From: Arthrobacter sp. YN
Lineage (GTDB): Bacteria > Actinomycetota > Actinomycetes > Actinomycetales > Micrococcaceae
Length of the DNA: 64,000 bases
NCBI RefSeq assembly: GCF_002224285.1
Contig: NZ_CP022436.1
Location: forward strand, 3,534,001-3,598,000
Direction: 5' to 3'
Shown here piece after piece: positions 56,064 through 64,000 of the stretch; the first letter of the stretch is position 1; each line of letters starts with the position of its first letter. Both the position numbers and the translations under genes were made by a program. Under the pieces are notes generated by a model. That model was not told the DNA's origin and ran no database searches. It was given only the letters and a program-made list of their open reading frames with translations.

Positions 56064-56200
56064 AGTCGTTACTCATCCCGCGACCGGGAACAGCCCGGTT
56101 GGCGCACCCAAGCCGCCGTATAAGCGTCAGGTTACTGCCGTCGTCGAACGCTCACAATAGCTTGGGCAGGCGTGCCTGCCGGGCGCCCCGGGACGCAAGA

Positions 56201-56230
56201 AGCCCCGGCCACGCGAACGTGACCGGGGCT
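56201..56230 (-). terminator. groEL terminator
   Basis: 13-bp stem AGCCCCGGCCACG/CGTGACCGGGGCT with one mismatch and a CGAA loop, 17 bp past the groEL stop; the minus strand then reads CTTCTTG. Confidence 0.8.
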
Positions 56231-56246
56231 CCAATAAATCAGGCTG

Positions 56247-57872
<1,626 letters not shown>

Positions 57873-57946
57873 TCAAGACAGAAAACCCGCACCGCTGAAG
57901 GTCGGAAATGATTTCCAACGCGACGGCGGTGCGGGGCTCCGGGAAG

Positions 57947-58243
57947 TTACTTTACGACGATCGCAAGGACGTCGCGGGCGGACAGAACGAGGTACTCGTT
58001 GCCGCCGGTCTTGACTTCGGTTCCACCGTACTTGGAGTAGATGACGACGTCGCCAACAGCTACGTCAACCGGTACGCGGTTGCCGTTGTCATCGAAGCGG
58101 CCGGGGCCGATTGCAACAACTTCGCCTTCCTGCGGCTTTTCCTGTGCGGAGTCCGGAATGACCAGGCCGGAAGCCGTGGTCTGCTCTGCTTCGAGCGGGC
58201 GAACAACAATACGATCCTCAAGAGGCTTAATCGAGACCGACAC
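57947..58243 (-). CDS. groES: Co-chaperonin GroES
   Basis: 10-kDa co-chaperonin, 98 aa, forming the heptameric lid on GroEL. Starts [16 protein letters not shown], with the mobile-loop region T-A-S-G-L-V-I-P and the ending [14 protein letters not shown] at 58243 is fixed by AAAGGAG upstream; an in-frame ATG at 58273 would add ten residues not found in GroES. It is preceded by a promoter flanked by two CIRCE operators. Confidence 0.95.
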   Translation of the reverse strand: MSVSIKPLEDRIVVRPLEAEQTTASGLVIPDSAQEKPQEGEVVAIGPGRFDDNGNRVPVDVAVGDVVIYSKYGGTEVKTGGNEYLVLSARDVLAIVVK

Positions 58244-58339
58244 TCGGACTCTCCTTTTCATGAGCTGATTCATGGACTAAGAACTAGGGTGCCGGAGCGT
58301 ACATCCGCCGTCGCGGTGCCGGAAGACGCTTGGCATTTA

Positions 58340-58366
58340 TTAGCACCCTCCGGGGGAGAGTGCTAA
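58340..58366. promoter_or_regulatory. CIRCE operator 1 (HrcA site)
   Basis: TTAGCACCC-N9-GAGTGCTAA, one mismatch to the CIRCE consensus (TTAGCACTC-N9-GAGTGCTAA), 97 bp upstream of groES. Confidence 0.9.
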
Positions 58367-58370
58367 CTAG

Positions 58371-58400
58371 ACTCTATGTAAATCGTTAGCACTCGGTCAA
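58371..58400 (-). promoter_or_regulatory. groES-groEL promoter
   Basis: Minus-strand -35 TTGACC (58400-58395) and -10 TAGAGT (58376-58371), 18 bp apart. The -35 lies in the spacer of CIRCE 2 and the -10 just upstream of CIRCE 1, ideal for repression by HrcA. Confidence 0.7.
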
Positions 58401-58412
58401 GGTGAGTGCCAG
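58386..58412. promoter_or_regulatory. CIRCE operator 2 (HrcA site)
   Basis: TTAGCACTC-N9-GAGTGCCAG: a perfect left arm and two mismatches in the right arm, overlapping the promoter -35 region. Confidence 0.85.
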
Positions 58413-58436
58413 CATTTCGTCATGGGTGAACGCAGG

Positions 58437-58799
58437 TCACCGTCCCGTGAGGTCATCCAGGTCGTAGTCCTGGCCGTCGTCATCCTCGTCCAGCGGGGCG
58501 TTGCCACGGTTCAGGTACAGGAGCACAGCGGCCGCAACAGCAACGACGCCGGAAATCACCAGGGTGATAATCCCACCGGTTCGGGCGCCGCTGTAGAGCC
58601 CGCGGATGTCCCGCGCTTCGTCGGTGGCATCATTGACGCTCTTGCCTGCGACGGAATAGGTGGCCGCATTGAAGGAATCCAACGCGAAGATGATGATCAG
58701 CAGGCCTATGCAGACCACAGCGATCACGGCCCCCGCTATGAGGGCGGGTCGCGCGAACTTCATCATGGTGGAGGGTTGCGGGGCTGCGGTGTCTTCCAT
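58437..58799 (-). CDS. Hypothetical protein with two transmembrane helices
   Basis: 120 aa. Helices at ~residues 17-41 and ~75-95 flank an extracytoplasmic loop (Y-S-V-A-G-K-S-V-N-D-A-T-D-E-A-R), followed by an acidic tail D-E-D-D-D-G-Q-D-Y-D-L-D-D-L. Family not recognised. It is transcribed toward the groES promoter region and divergent from the methyltransferase gene. Confidence 0.7.
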   Translation of the reverse strand: MEDTAAPQPSTMMKFARPALIAGAVIAVVCIGLLIIIFALDSFNAATYSVAGKSVNDATDEARDIRGLYSGARTGGIITLVISGVVAVAAAVLLYLNRGNAPLDEDDDGQDYDLDDLTGR

Positions 58800-58866
58800 G
58801 AAAACAACCCTATCCGGCTGGTTCGCCCGTCACGTTGTCAAGTGCCGCGCCGTTAGGCTTGATTCC

Positions 58867-60096
58867 ATGCCTCACGCACCGCAGGAACAGATCGCACCCT
58901 TGCTGACCACTGAAGGATGGGAACTCCTGGCCTCCTTGGGGCCCTACCGCGAGGCCGACGCTTTCAGCACCAATGCGGATCTCCGCAAAGCCGGCCACTC
59001 CGCCGAATTGGTGGCCGCAGTCCTGACGCAATCACGGCTGCGCACCCGCGCCGAGGCAAAGTTCGGCGAGTTCGCCCGGCAGATGCTGTTCACCCAGGCA
59101 GGCTTGGAGCAGGCCACGCGGTTGAATGTCGCCGCCCGGCACGCCGAGCGCTTCGCCAAGGCCGGCATCTCCCATGTGGCCGACCTCGGGTGTGGCCTCG
59201 GCGCCGATTCCATGGCCATGGCGTCCATGGACATTTCAGTGACAGCCGTTGAGATGGATGAAACCACTGCTGCCTGCGCCACCATTAACCTCATCCCGTT
59301 CCCGCACGCCACCGTGGTGCACTCGGACGCCACGTCTGTGGAGCTGGACGGGATCGACGGCGTATGGCTGGATCCTGCACGCCGCACGACGTCCACGTCG
59401 GGGACCAAGCGGATTTGGGACCCTGAGGCCTTCTCTCCCCCCTTGTCCTTCGTGGAGAAGCTGGCGGCCACCGGACGTGCCATCGGCGTCAAGATGGGCC
59501 CCGGCATCCCGCATGACTCCGTTCCCTCCGGCTGTGAAGCCCAGTGGGTCTCGGTGGGCGGGGACGTCACCGAAGTGACCCTGTGGTTCAACGCCGTAGC
59601 CCGACCCGGCGTGCGCCGTGCTGCCCTGGTCATCGGCAGCCAGGGCGCCGCCGAAATCACCAGCGGCGAGGACTTCGACGCCGGTCCGGCAGCCGCCGTC
59701 GGGCCTGTTGAAGGTTTCTTGTACGAACCGGACGGCGCAGTGATCCGCGCAGGCCTGGTGGCCGACATCGCTGAAAGGCTGGGCGGGCATCTGGTGGACG
59801 AGCACATCGCCTACATCTGCGCGCCGGAACTGCACGACACTCCGTTTGCCCGGGCCTACAAGGTGCTTGAGGTGATGCCCTACAACGTCAAGGCCCTCAA
59901 GGCCTGGGTGAAAAGCAATGGCATCACCGTGCTGGACATCAAGAAGCGCGGCACGGCCGTGACTCCCGAGGAGCTGCGCAAGCAATTGCTTCCCGCCAAA
60001 CCATCAAAGGGCAAGGACGCAAAAACAGCCACCCTGGTCCTCACCAGGATCGGCGAGGAAAGAGTGGCTGTTGTGGTGGAGCCGGTCACGGCCTAG
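58867..60096 (+). CDS. Class I SAM-dependent methyltransferase with THUMP-like C-terminal domain
   Basis: 409 aa. The Rossmann motif I is A-D-L-G-C-G-L-G-A-D (residues 105-114), followed by A-V-E-M-D-E-T and W-L-D-P-A-R-R. The C-terminal ~80 residues (Y-N-V-K-A-L-K-A-W, I-T-V-L-D-I-K-K-R-G-T-A-V) match the THUMP-like domain found in this actinobacterial family, which points to an RNA substrate. ATG at 58867 follows TAGGCT by 7 nt, so the mRNA may be leaderless. It converges on the shikimate dehydrogenase-like gene with 4 bp between stops. Confidence 0.87.
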   Translation: MPHAPQEQIAPLLTTEGWELLASLGPYREADAFSTNADLRKAGHSAELVAAVLTQSRLRTRAEAKFGEFARQMLFTQAGLEQATRLNVAARHAERFAKAGISHVADLGCGLGADSMAMASMDISVTAVEMDETTAACATINLIPFPHATVVHSDATSVELDGIDGVWLDPARRTTSTSGTKRIWDPEAFSPPLSFVEKLAATGRAIGVKMGPGIPHDSVPSGCEAQWVSVGGDVTEVTLWFNAVARPGVRRAALVIGSQGAAEITSGEDFDAGPAAAVGPVEGFLYEPDGAVIRAGLVADIAERLGGHLVDEHIAYICAPELHDTPFARAYKVLEVMPYNVKALKAWVKSNGITVLDIKKRGTAVTPEELRKQLLPAKPSKGKDAKTATLVLTRIGEERVAVVVEPVTA

Positions 60097-60100
60097 CACC

Positions 60101-60913
60101 TCAGCGACGGGAGAACTCCGAGGCTTCGCGGACCTGTCCGGCACTGGGGCGCACACCCGTGTACAGCACGAATTGTTCTTCGGCCTGGATGGCGATGACC
60201 TCGGCACCGGTGATGACCTTCGTGCCGGAGTTTCTGGCGGCGGTGATGAGCGGCGTCTCCGAAGGCAGCGCAACGACGTCGAACACCACCTGCGCAGCAG
60301 CAATGGTGGCGTCATCGAAGGACTGGGCAGTTTCGTCCGCACCCGCCATGCCCAGCGGGGTGACGTTGATGATCAGGTCCGCTGTTGAGCCGTTGACGTC
60401 GTCCTGCCACCCGAATCCGTAGAGGTCCGCGAGTGCACGGCCGGTGGTTTCATTGCGGGCCACGATAGTGACAGCGGTGAACCCCGCGTCCCGGAGCGCT
60501 GCGGCTACGGCCTTGGCCATGCCTCCGGCACCCCTGAGAAGGACAGTGTGGCTGCTGGGAACCTGGTGGTCCTTCAGGAGCCGGGCAATGGCGATGTAAT
60601 CGGTGTTGTAGGCAGTAAGGACGCCGTCGTTGTTCACGATGGTGTTCACCGAATCGATGGCTTTGGCCGAAGGGTCCATCACGTCAACCAGCGGGATGAC
60701 GGCTTCCTTGTACGGCATGGACACCGCGGCACCCCGGATGGGGAGGCCGCGGATGCCCGCTACCGCGAGGGTGATGTCAGTGGGCGCGAATGCCTTGTAA
60801 ACAAAGTTCAGGCCGAGCAGATCGTAGAGATAGTTGTGGAACCTGGTCCCGATATTGCTGGGCCGGGCCGCAAGCGAAATGCACAGGGACATGTCTTTGT
60901 TCAGGATTGGCAT
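60101..60913 (-). CDS. Shikimate 5-dehydrogenase-like protein
   Basis: 270 aa, AroE superfamily of the HI0607-like subgroup (start S-L-A-A-R-P-S-N-I-G-T-R-F-H-N). The catalytic pair is present: K69 in S-M-P-Y-K-E-A and D105 in Y-N-T-D-Y. The NADP-binding loop is L-R-G-A-G-G-M-A-K-A. This subgroup has weak shikimate activity and uncertain physiological substrate, so a main aroE gene elsewhere is expected. Confidence 0.88.
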   Translation of the reverse strand: MPILNKDMSLCISLAARPSNIGTRFHNYLYDLLGLNFVYKAFAPTDITLAVAGIRGLPIRGAAVSMPYKEAVIPLVDVMDPSAKAIDSVNTIVNNDGVLTAYNTDYIAIARLLKDHQVPSSHTVLLRGAGGMAKAVAAALRDAGFTAVTIVARNETTGRALADLYGFGWQDDVNGSTADLIINVTPLGMAGADETAQSFDDATIAAAQVVFDVVALPSETPLITAARNSGTKVITGAEVIAIQAEEQFVLYTGVRPSAGQVREASEFSRR

Positions 60914-60976
60914 TCCCCCATTAAACGCCCTGTTGGTAGAGCCGTGTATTCATTGCACTTTTTACCCTGCCGCGAG

Positions 60977-61099
60977 TTAGCCCTGGCGCGCCTTCATCCT
61001 GGGGTTGTTCTTGTTGATGACGAAGGTACGCCCCCGCCTTCGCACGATCTGGGCGCCGGGGATCTTCTTGAGGGCACGCAGTGAATTCCTGACCTTCAT
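60977..61099 (-). CDS. rpmJ: Ribosomal protein bL36, cysteine-free (zinc-independent) paralogue
   Basis: 40-aa large-subunit protein: [17 protein letters not shown], then [21 protein letters not shown]. It is the YkgO-type bL36, which lacks the four zinc ligands of the standard form and replaces it in zinc starvation. ATG at 61099 has AAAGGAG upstream. It follows the COG0523 gene by 36 bp on the same strand and so falls under the same Zur operator. Confidence 0.95.
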   Translation of the reverse strand: MKVRNSLRALKKIPGAQIVRRRGRTFVINKNNPRMKARQG

Positions 61100-61135
61100 G
61101 GTGTTTCTCCTTTGATGTGGGTGTGGGTCTTCGGT

Positions 61136-62287
61136 TTAGAGGGCGTCGCTGAGTTCCAGGGGGTCGTCCCAGACGCCGGAGTCCAGTGTCATTTCGGCCT
61201 CCGTCAGTTGGCAGCCATCCAGGAGTTCGCGGATTTCCGTGGGATCGATGTCCTCGGAGCGTCCGGTGATGGCAAGGACGGTGCCGCGGTCGCCGTGGTG
61301 TGGGTGCCAGTCCAGGAACGCGTCGACGTCGGCGCCGGCCTTTGCGGTTGCCCCCTCGCCAGGGCCGGATCCTGCTGAGTCGGCCAGCCAGTTCCCGGTA
61401 CTTTCCAGCCAGACCCTGGGGCCTATGCCCTGGACGGCGATCCGCCGCGTGGGCGCGGAGGCGATCCACAGCCGACCGCGCAGCCAGTGCGTACCGATGG
61501 CCAGCTGTGGCAGCGCATCACGGAAGCGTCCTGGGTGAAGGGGACGGCCCGTTTTGTGGAGCACGGTCCGGAAGGGACCCGGATTTTCACTCAGGGGCAC
61601 ACGCACGACGCCGGGCCGGTTACGTGCCGCTGCTTCAGCATCGTCGAAGCAACCCGGCCGGAATTCCCCGGCCGACCCGACGGCGTTGGCATGGGGCGCC
61701 AACTGGCCCAGCAGCTCCAGGCCAACCAGCCATGCCTCCGATCCTTCACGTTGATCCCCGGTCAATACCGCTCCCAGACCCGGGGAAACCATCACGGTAT
61801 CCACTTGGCCGAACTCACCGATCAGGAATTCGCCACTGGTGCGCTCATCCTGGGGCATGGAGGTGAACCCGGATTCGAACAGGGTGTGTCGGTCCCAGAT
61901 GTGGTCATCCAAATCCGCCGGGTCCATGGCCAGCACCGCATTGTCCATGACCGCCGGCTGGCTGAGTCCACGGCGAAGTTCTGCGACGGCCATTCCTGCG
62001 GCGACTCCCGGCGGGAGGCCCAGGACCACGTGGTCGAAGCCGCAGGCGGCGAGGCGTTCCGCCGTCGGGACTACGTCAAGCCGGACGGTGCAGCTGAGGC
62101 AACCATGCTCCAGGACCGTGGTTTCGCGTTCGAACAGCTGACCGCCCCGATAGACGCGTCGGAGGACCAGGGAACCGTCCAGGAGATCATGGAGGACCAC
62201 CACGGAGTTCTCATGGGTTCGGCCGAGCCTTGCGGTGGCTGCCTCGCGGCATTGGCTGTCCAGGGAACTGACTACTGTGAGGTGCAT
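61136..62287 (-). CDS. COG0523/CobW-like protein lacking a P-loop
   Basis: 383 aa. The C-terminal CobW domain is intact (G-R-P-L-H-P-G-R-F-R-D-A-L, L-R-G-R-L-W-I-A-S). In the N-terminal half the G-F-L-G-A-G-K-T-T loop of COG0523 GTPases is replaced by S-S-L-D-S-Q-C-R-E-A, while the metal motif survives as G-C63-L-S-C66-T-V-R. The same P-loop-less form occurs in M. tuberculosis Rv0106, a Zur-regulated protein. It probably acts in zinc homeostasis, not as a GTPase. A Zur-type operator lies directly upstream and bL36 follows. Confidence 0.87.
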   Translation of the reverse strand: MHLTVVSSLDSQCREAATARLGRTHENSVVVLHDLLDGSLVLRRVYRGGQLFERETTVLEHGCLSCTVRLDVVPTAERLAACGFDHVVLGLPPGVAAGMAVAELRRGLSQPAVMDNAVLAMDPADLDDHIWDRHTLFESGFTSMPQDERTSGEFLIGEFGQVDTVMVSPGLGAVLTGDQREGSEAWLVGLELLGQLAPHANAVGSAGEFRPGCFDDAEAAARNRPGVVRVPLSENPGPFRTVLHKTGRPLHPGRFRDALPQLAIGTHWLRGRLWIASAPTRRIAVQGIGPRVWLESTGNWLADSAGSGPGEGATAKAGADVDAFLDWHPHHGDRGTVLAITGRSEDIDPTEIRELLDGCQLTEAEMTLDSGVWDDPLELSDAL

Positions 62288-62297
62288 GGCTAGAGTC

Positions 62298-62318
62298 TAA
62301 TGCGAACAATTCTCATTA
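62298..62318. promoter_or_regulatory. Zur box
   Basis: A 21-bp inverted repeat: arms TAATGCGAA and TTCTCATTA around CAA, one mismatch between arms, centred 21 bp before the COG0523 start. It matches the actinobacterial Zur operator pattern (AATGA-AA-ATT-TCATT type). It lies in the promoter position of the COG0523-bL36 pair. Confidence 0.82.
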
Positions 62319-62462
62319 ACAAATGACCGCATGCTTCGACGGCAGTTCCTGTCGATATCACCGGCGTTCCGGCTGCATTAGACTTGATCCGACCGCTGGC
62401 GGCCCCGCAGCGGGGGACCGCGCCCAGCTGACACAAAACAATGAGGGGACTGAGGGGACTAC

Positions 62463-63614
62463 GTGCAGATTGATTTTGCGCCATCCAGGCAATCGACACT
62501 GGGTGTGGAATGGGAGTTGGCGCTCGTCAATGCACGTACCGGGGAACTGGTATCGGTAGCGAACGATGTCCTGAAAGGCGTCGCTGCCAACCACCCGGAC
62601 CTCAATGAGGACGACGAACACCCCCATATCAAGCGCGAACTGCTCCTCAACACCGTTGAACTTGTCACCGGCATCTGCGAGACCGTCAAGGACGCGAAAG
62701 AGGACCTTGGCCGTTCCCTCGCCGCGGTCCGCGAAGTCACCGATCCCATGGGCGTTGAAGTGTTCTGCGCAGGCAGCCACCCCTTCAGCCCTCCCCTGCT
62801 CCAGCCCGTCACGGACAAAGAGCGCTACGCCAAGCTGATTGAGCGGACCCAATGGTGGGGACGCCAAATGGTCATCTACGGCGTCCACGTCCACGTGGGC
62901 ATCGACCGCCGGGACAAAGTCCTCCCCATCCTCGACGGCCTGGTCAACTACTTCCCGCACTTCCAGGCACTGTCCGCCTCCAGCCCTTACTGGGCCGGGG
63001 AAGAAACCGGGTACGCCTCCCAGCGTGCCCTCATGTTCCAGCAACTCCCTACCGCCGGGTTGCCCTTCCAGTTCGAAACCTGGGAGGCATATGAGTCCTA
63101 CGTCCAGGACATGTTCACCACCGGAGTCATCGACTCGACATCCGAGATCCGCTGGGACATCCGCCCCGTCTCAAACCTGGGCACCATCGAAATGCGCATC
63201 TGCGATGGCCTGGCCACGCTTGAAGAAGTAGGCGCCATAGCTGCGCTGACCCAGTGCCTGGTGGACGAATTCTCCTCCACCCTGGACGCCGGCGGCAGCA
63301 TCCCCACTATGCCGCCATGGCATGTGCAGGAGAACAAGTGGCGTGCCGCGCGGTACGGCATGGAAGCCATCATCATCCTCGACGCCGAGGGCAACGAGCA
63401 GTTGGTCACCGAACACCTCGCGGAAACCGTTGCGCGGCTTGAACCTGTGGCGGAAAAGCTGGGTTGCTCCGAGGAACTGGCAGACGTCCTGAAAATCATC
63501 GACCGTGGAGCCAGCTACCAGCGCCAACGGCGTGTTGCTGCTGAGCACAACGGGGACCTGCAGGCAGTGGTCATGGACCTCGTGCAACAAATGCGCAAGG
63601 GTCCGGACGCCTGA
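62463..63614 (+). CDS. ybdK: Carboxylate-amine ligase, GCS2 family (YbdK type)
   Basis: 383 aa, glutamate-cysteine ligase type 2 fold. Motifs: G-V-E-W-E-L-A-L near the N-terminus (metal-binding glutamates), H-V-H-V-G-I-D and R-P-V-S-N-L-G-T-I-E-M-R-I-C-D. YbdK of E. coli has weak gamma-glutamyl-cysteine ligase activity; in an actinobacterium the true role is unclear, and mycothiol synthesis does not need it. GTG at 62463 follows GAGGGGAC. It is divergent from the Zur-controlled pair and ends in a bidirectional hairpin shared with tsaD. Confidence 0.88.
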   Translation: MQIDFAPSRQSTLGVEWELALVNARTGELVSVANDVLKGVAANHPDLNEDDEHPHIKRELLLNTVELVTGICETVKDAKEDLGRSLAAVREVTDPMGVEVFCAGSHPFSPPLLQPVTDKERYAKLIERTQWWGRQMVIYGVHVHVGIDRRDKVLPILDGLVNYFPHFQALSASSPYWAGEETGYASQRALMFQQLPTAGLPFQFETWEAYESYVQDMFTTGVIDSTSEIRWDIRPVSNLGTIEMRICDGLATLEEVGAIAALTQCLVDEFSSTLDAGGSIPTMPPWHVQENKWRAARYGMEAIIILDAEGNEQLVTEHLAETVARLEPVAEKLGCSEELADVLKIIDRGASYQRQRRVAAEHNGDLQAVVMDLVQQMRKGPDA

Positions 63615-63626
63615 TAGTTGGAGACT

Positions 63627-63658
63627 GTGCCTGCCTGGGCGCGAACCTAGGCAGGCAC
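63627..63658. terminator. Bidirectional terminator between ybdK and tsaD
   Basis: GTGCCTGCCT (63627-63636) and AGGCAGGCAC (63649-63658), a perfect 10-bp stem that overlaps the tsaD stop codon at 63647-63649. Confidence 0.65.
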
Positions 63659-64000
63659 TGACACCGTAGTCACCGGCATGGAGGAATCCGGTGCGAAAGC
63701 TATTCCGCTCGGGCCAATGCCGGCCATGATCAGCTGCGCACCGAGGGCCGCAACCATGGCACCGTTGTCCGTGCAAAGGTCCAGCGGCGGAACGTGAAGT
63801 GTGATCCCGGCCGAGGCACAGCGTTGCCCGGTCAGTTCCCGCAGGCGCGAGTTGGCTGCAACTCCCCCACCCAGCAACACATCGGTGATGCCGTGTTCCT
63901 TGCAGGCCAGGACCGCCTTGGAGCTGATCACGTCCACCACGGCTTCCTGGAACGCCGCGGCGATATCTGATACGGGCACTTCCTCGCCACGGGCCTCGAA
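63647..64000 (-). CDS. tsaD: tRNA threonylcarbamoyladenosine transferase, C-terminal part (5' end outside window)
   Basis: The last ~118 residues of TsaD (Gcp), which makes the t6A modification on tRNAs reading ANN codons. The ASKHA motif [13 protein letters not shown] is followed by the conserved [15 protein letters not shown]. The frame is open at the window end. tsaD upstream of the groES region is the usual actinobacterial order. Confidence 0.95.
   Translation of the reverse strand, partial: FEARGEEVPVSDIAAAFQEAVVDVISSKAVLACKEHGITDVLLGGGVAANSRLRELTGQRCASAGITLHVPPLDLCTDNGAMVAALGAQLIMAGIGPSGIAFAPDSSMPVTTVSVPA

Noticed and set aside
56166..56181. GGCAGGC-GT-GCCTGCC palindrome near the groEL terminator
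   Set aside because: A loop of 2 nt cannot fold as a normal hairpin; no gene start nearby for an operator.

Overview
The window is high-G+C actinobacterial chromosome, most likely from the Micrococcaceae (Arthrobacter/Paenarthrobacter type). The support is the gene complement and order (xseAB, guaA, guaB3, guaB, groES-groEL and tsaD in one neighbourhood), frequent GTG/TTG starts, several promoter -10 boxes lying directly on a start codon, actinobacterial-type BfrB ferritin, GuaB3 and PadR-linked UbiB kinase, and CIRCE and Zur operators of actinobacterial type. It looks like core chromosome: I see no phage, IS element, integrase or CRISPR array.

Layout. 1-6.6 kb: end of xseA, xseB, a polyphosphate kinase 2, alanine aminotransferase alaA, and a four-gene osmoprotectant (glycine betaine/choline type) ABC importer on the minus strand. 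6.7-13.6 kb: rsgA with a possible 30-codon upstream peptide, a Nudix hydrolase, a GH35 beta-galactosidase, pirin, an N-acetylglucosamine-kinase-like ATPase and a nitronate-monooxygenase-like flavoprotein. 13.5-21.7 kb: LysR with divergent MFS, a TMEM175-like channel, two Lrp/AsnC regulators flanking an MFS exporter, DUF1761, corA and zapE. 21.7-26.4 kb: ferritin, a usp-crcB-crcB operon, and a padR-ubiB operon behind three 10-bp operator repeats, then tRNA-Ala(CGC). 26.4-36 kb: NmrA-like oxidoreductase, membrane protein, GNAT, galU, 5-formyl-THF cyclo-ligase, fmdB, a SAF-domain protein, and a 1387-residue helicase-nuclease fusion with altered ATPase motifs.

36-56 kb: purine and respiratory genes (guaA, SURF1, PTS IIA, glpD, guaB3, guaB), an ABC exporter, two tandem acyltransferase/SGNH proteins, DUF389, a flavin monooxygenase, a SemiSWEET-like protein and a LuxR regulator. 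Seven genes here carry nine single-base frame breaks. All nine are explained by one missing base, and eight of the nine by loss of one G or C from a G/C run at a defined site (the ninth probably so), so I read them as sequence errors rather than gene decay. 56-64 kb: groES-groEL1 under two CIRCE elements, a SAM methyltransferase, a shikimate-dehydrogenase-like protein, a Zur-controlled pair (P-loop-less COG0523 protein plus cysteine-free ribosomal protein L36, only 40 codons), a YbdK-type carboxylate-amine ligase, and the 3' end of tsaD.

Functionally the window combines guanine nucleotide synthesis (guaB-guaB3-guaA), stress physiology (osmolyte import, chaperonins, ferritin, universal stress protein, fluoride export, zinc starvation response) and cell-envelope genes (galU, acyltransferases). 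The least explained items are the helicase-nuclease fusion, the two very short reading frames with near-perfect Shine-Dalgarno sequences, and three repeat-type operators with no assigned regulator or ligand.
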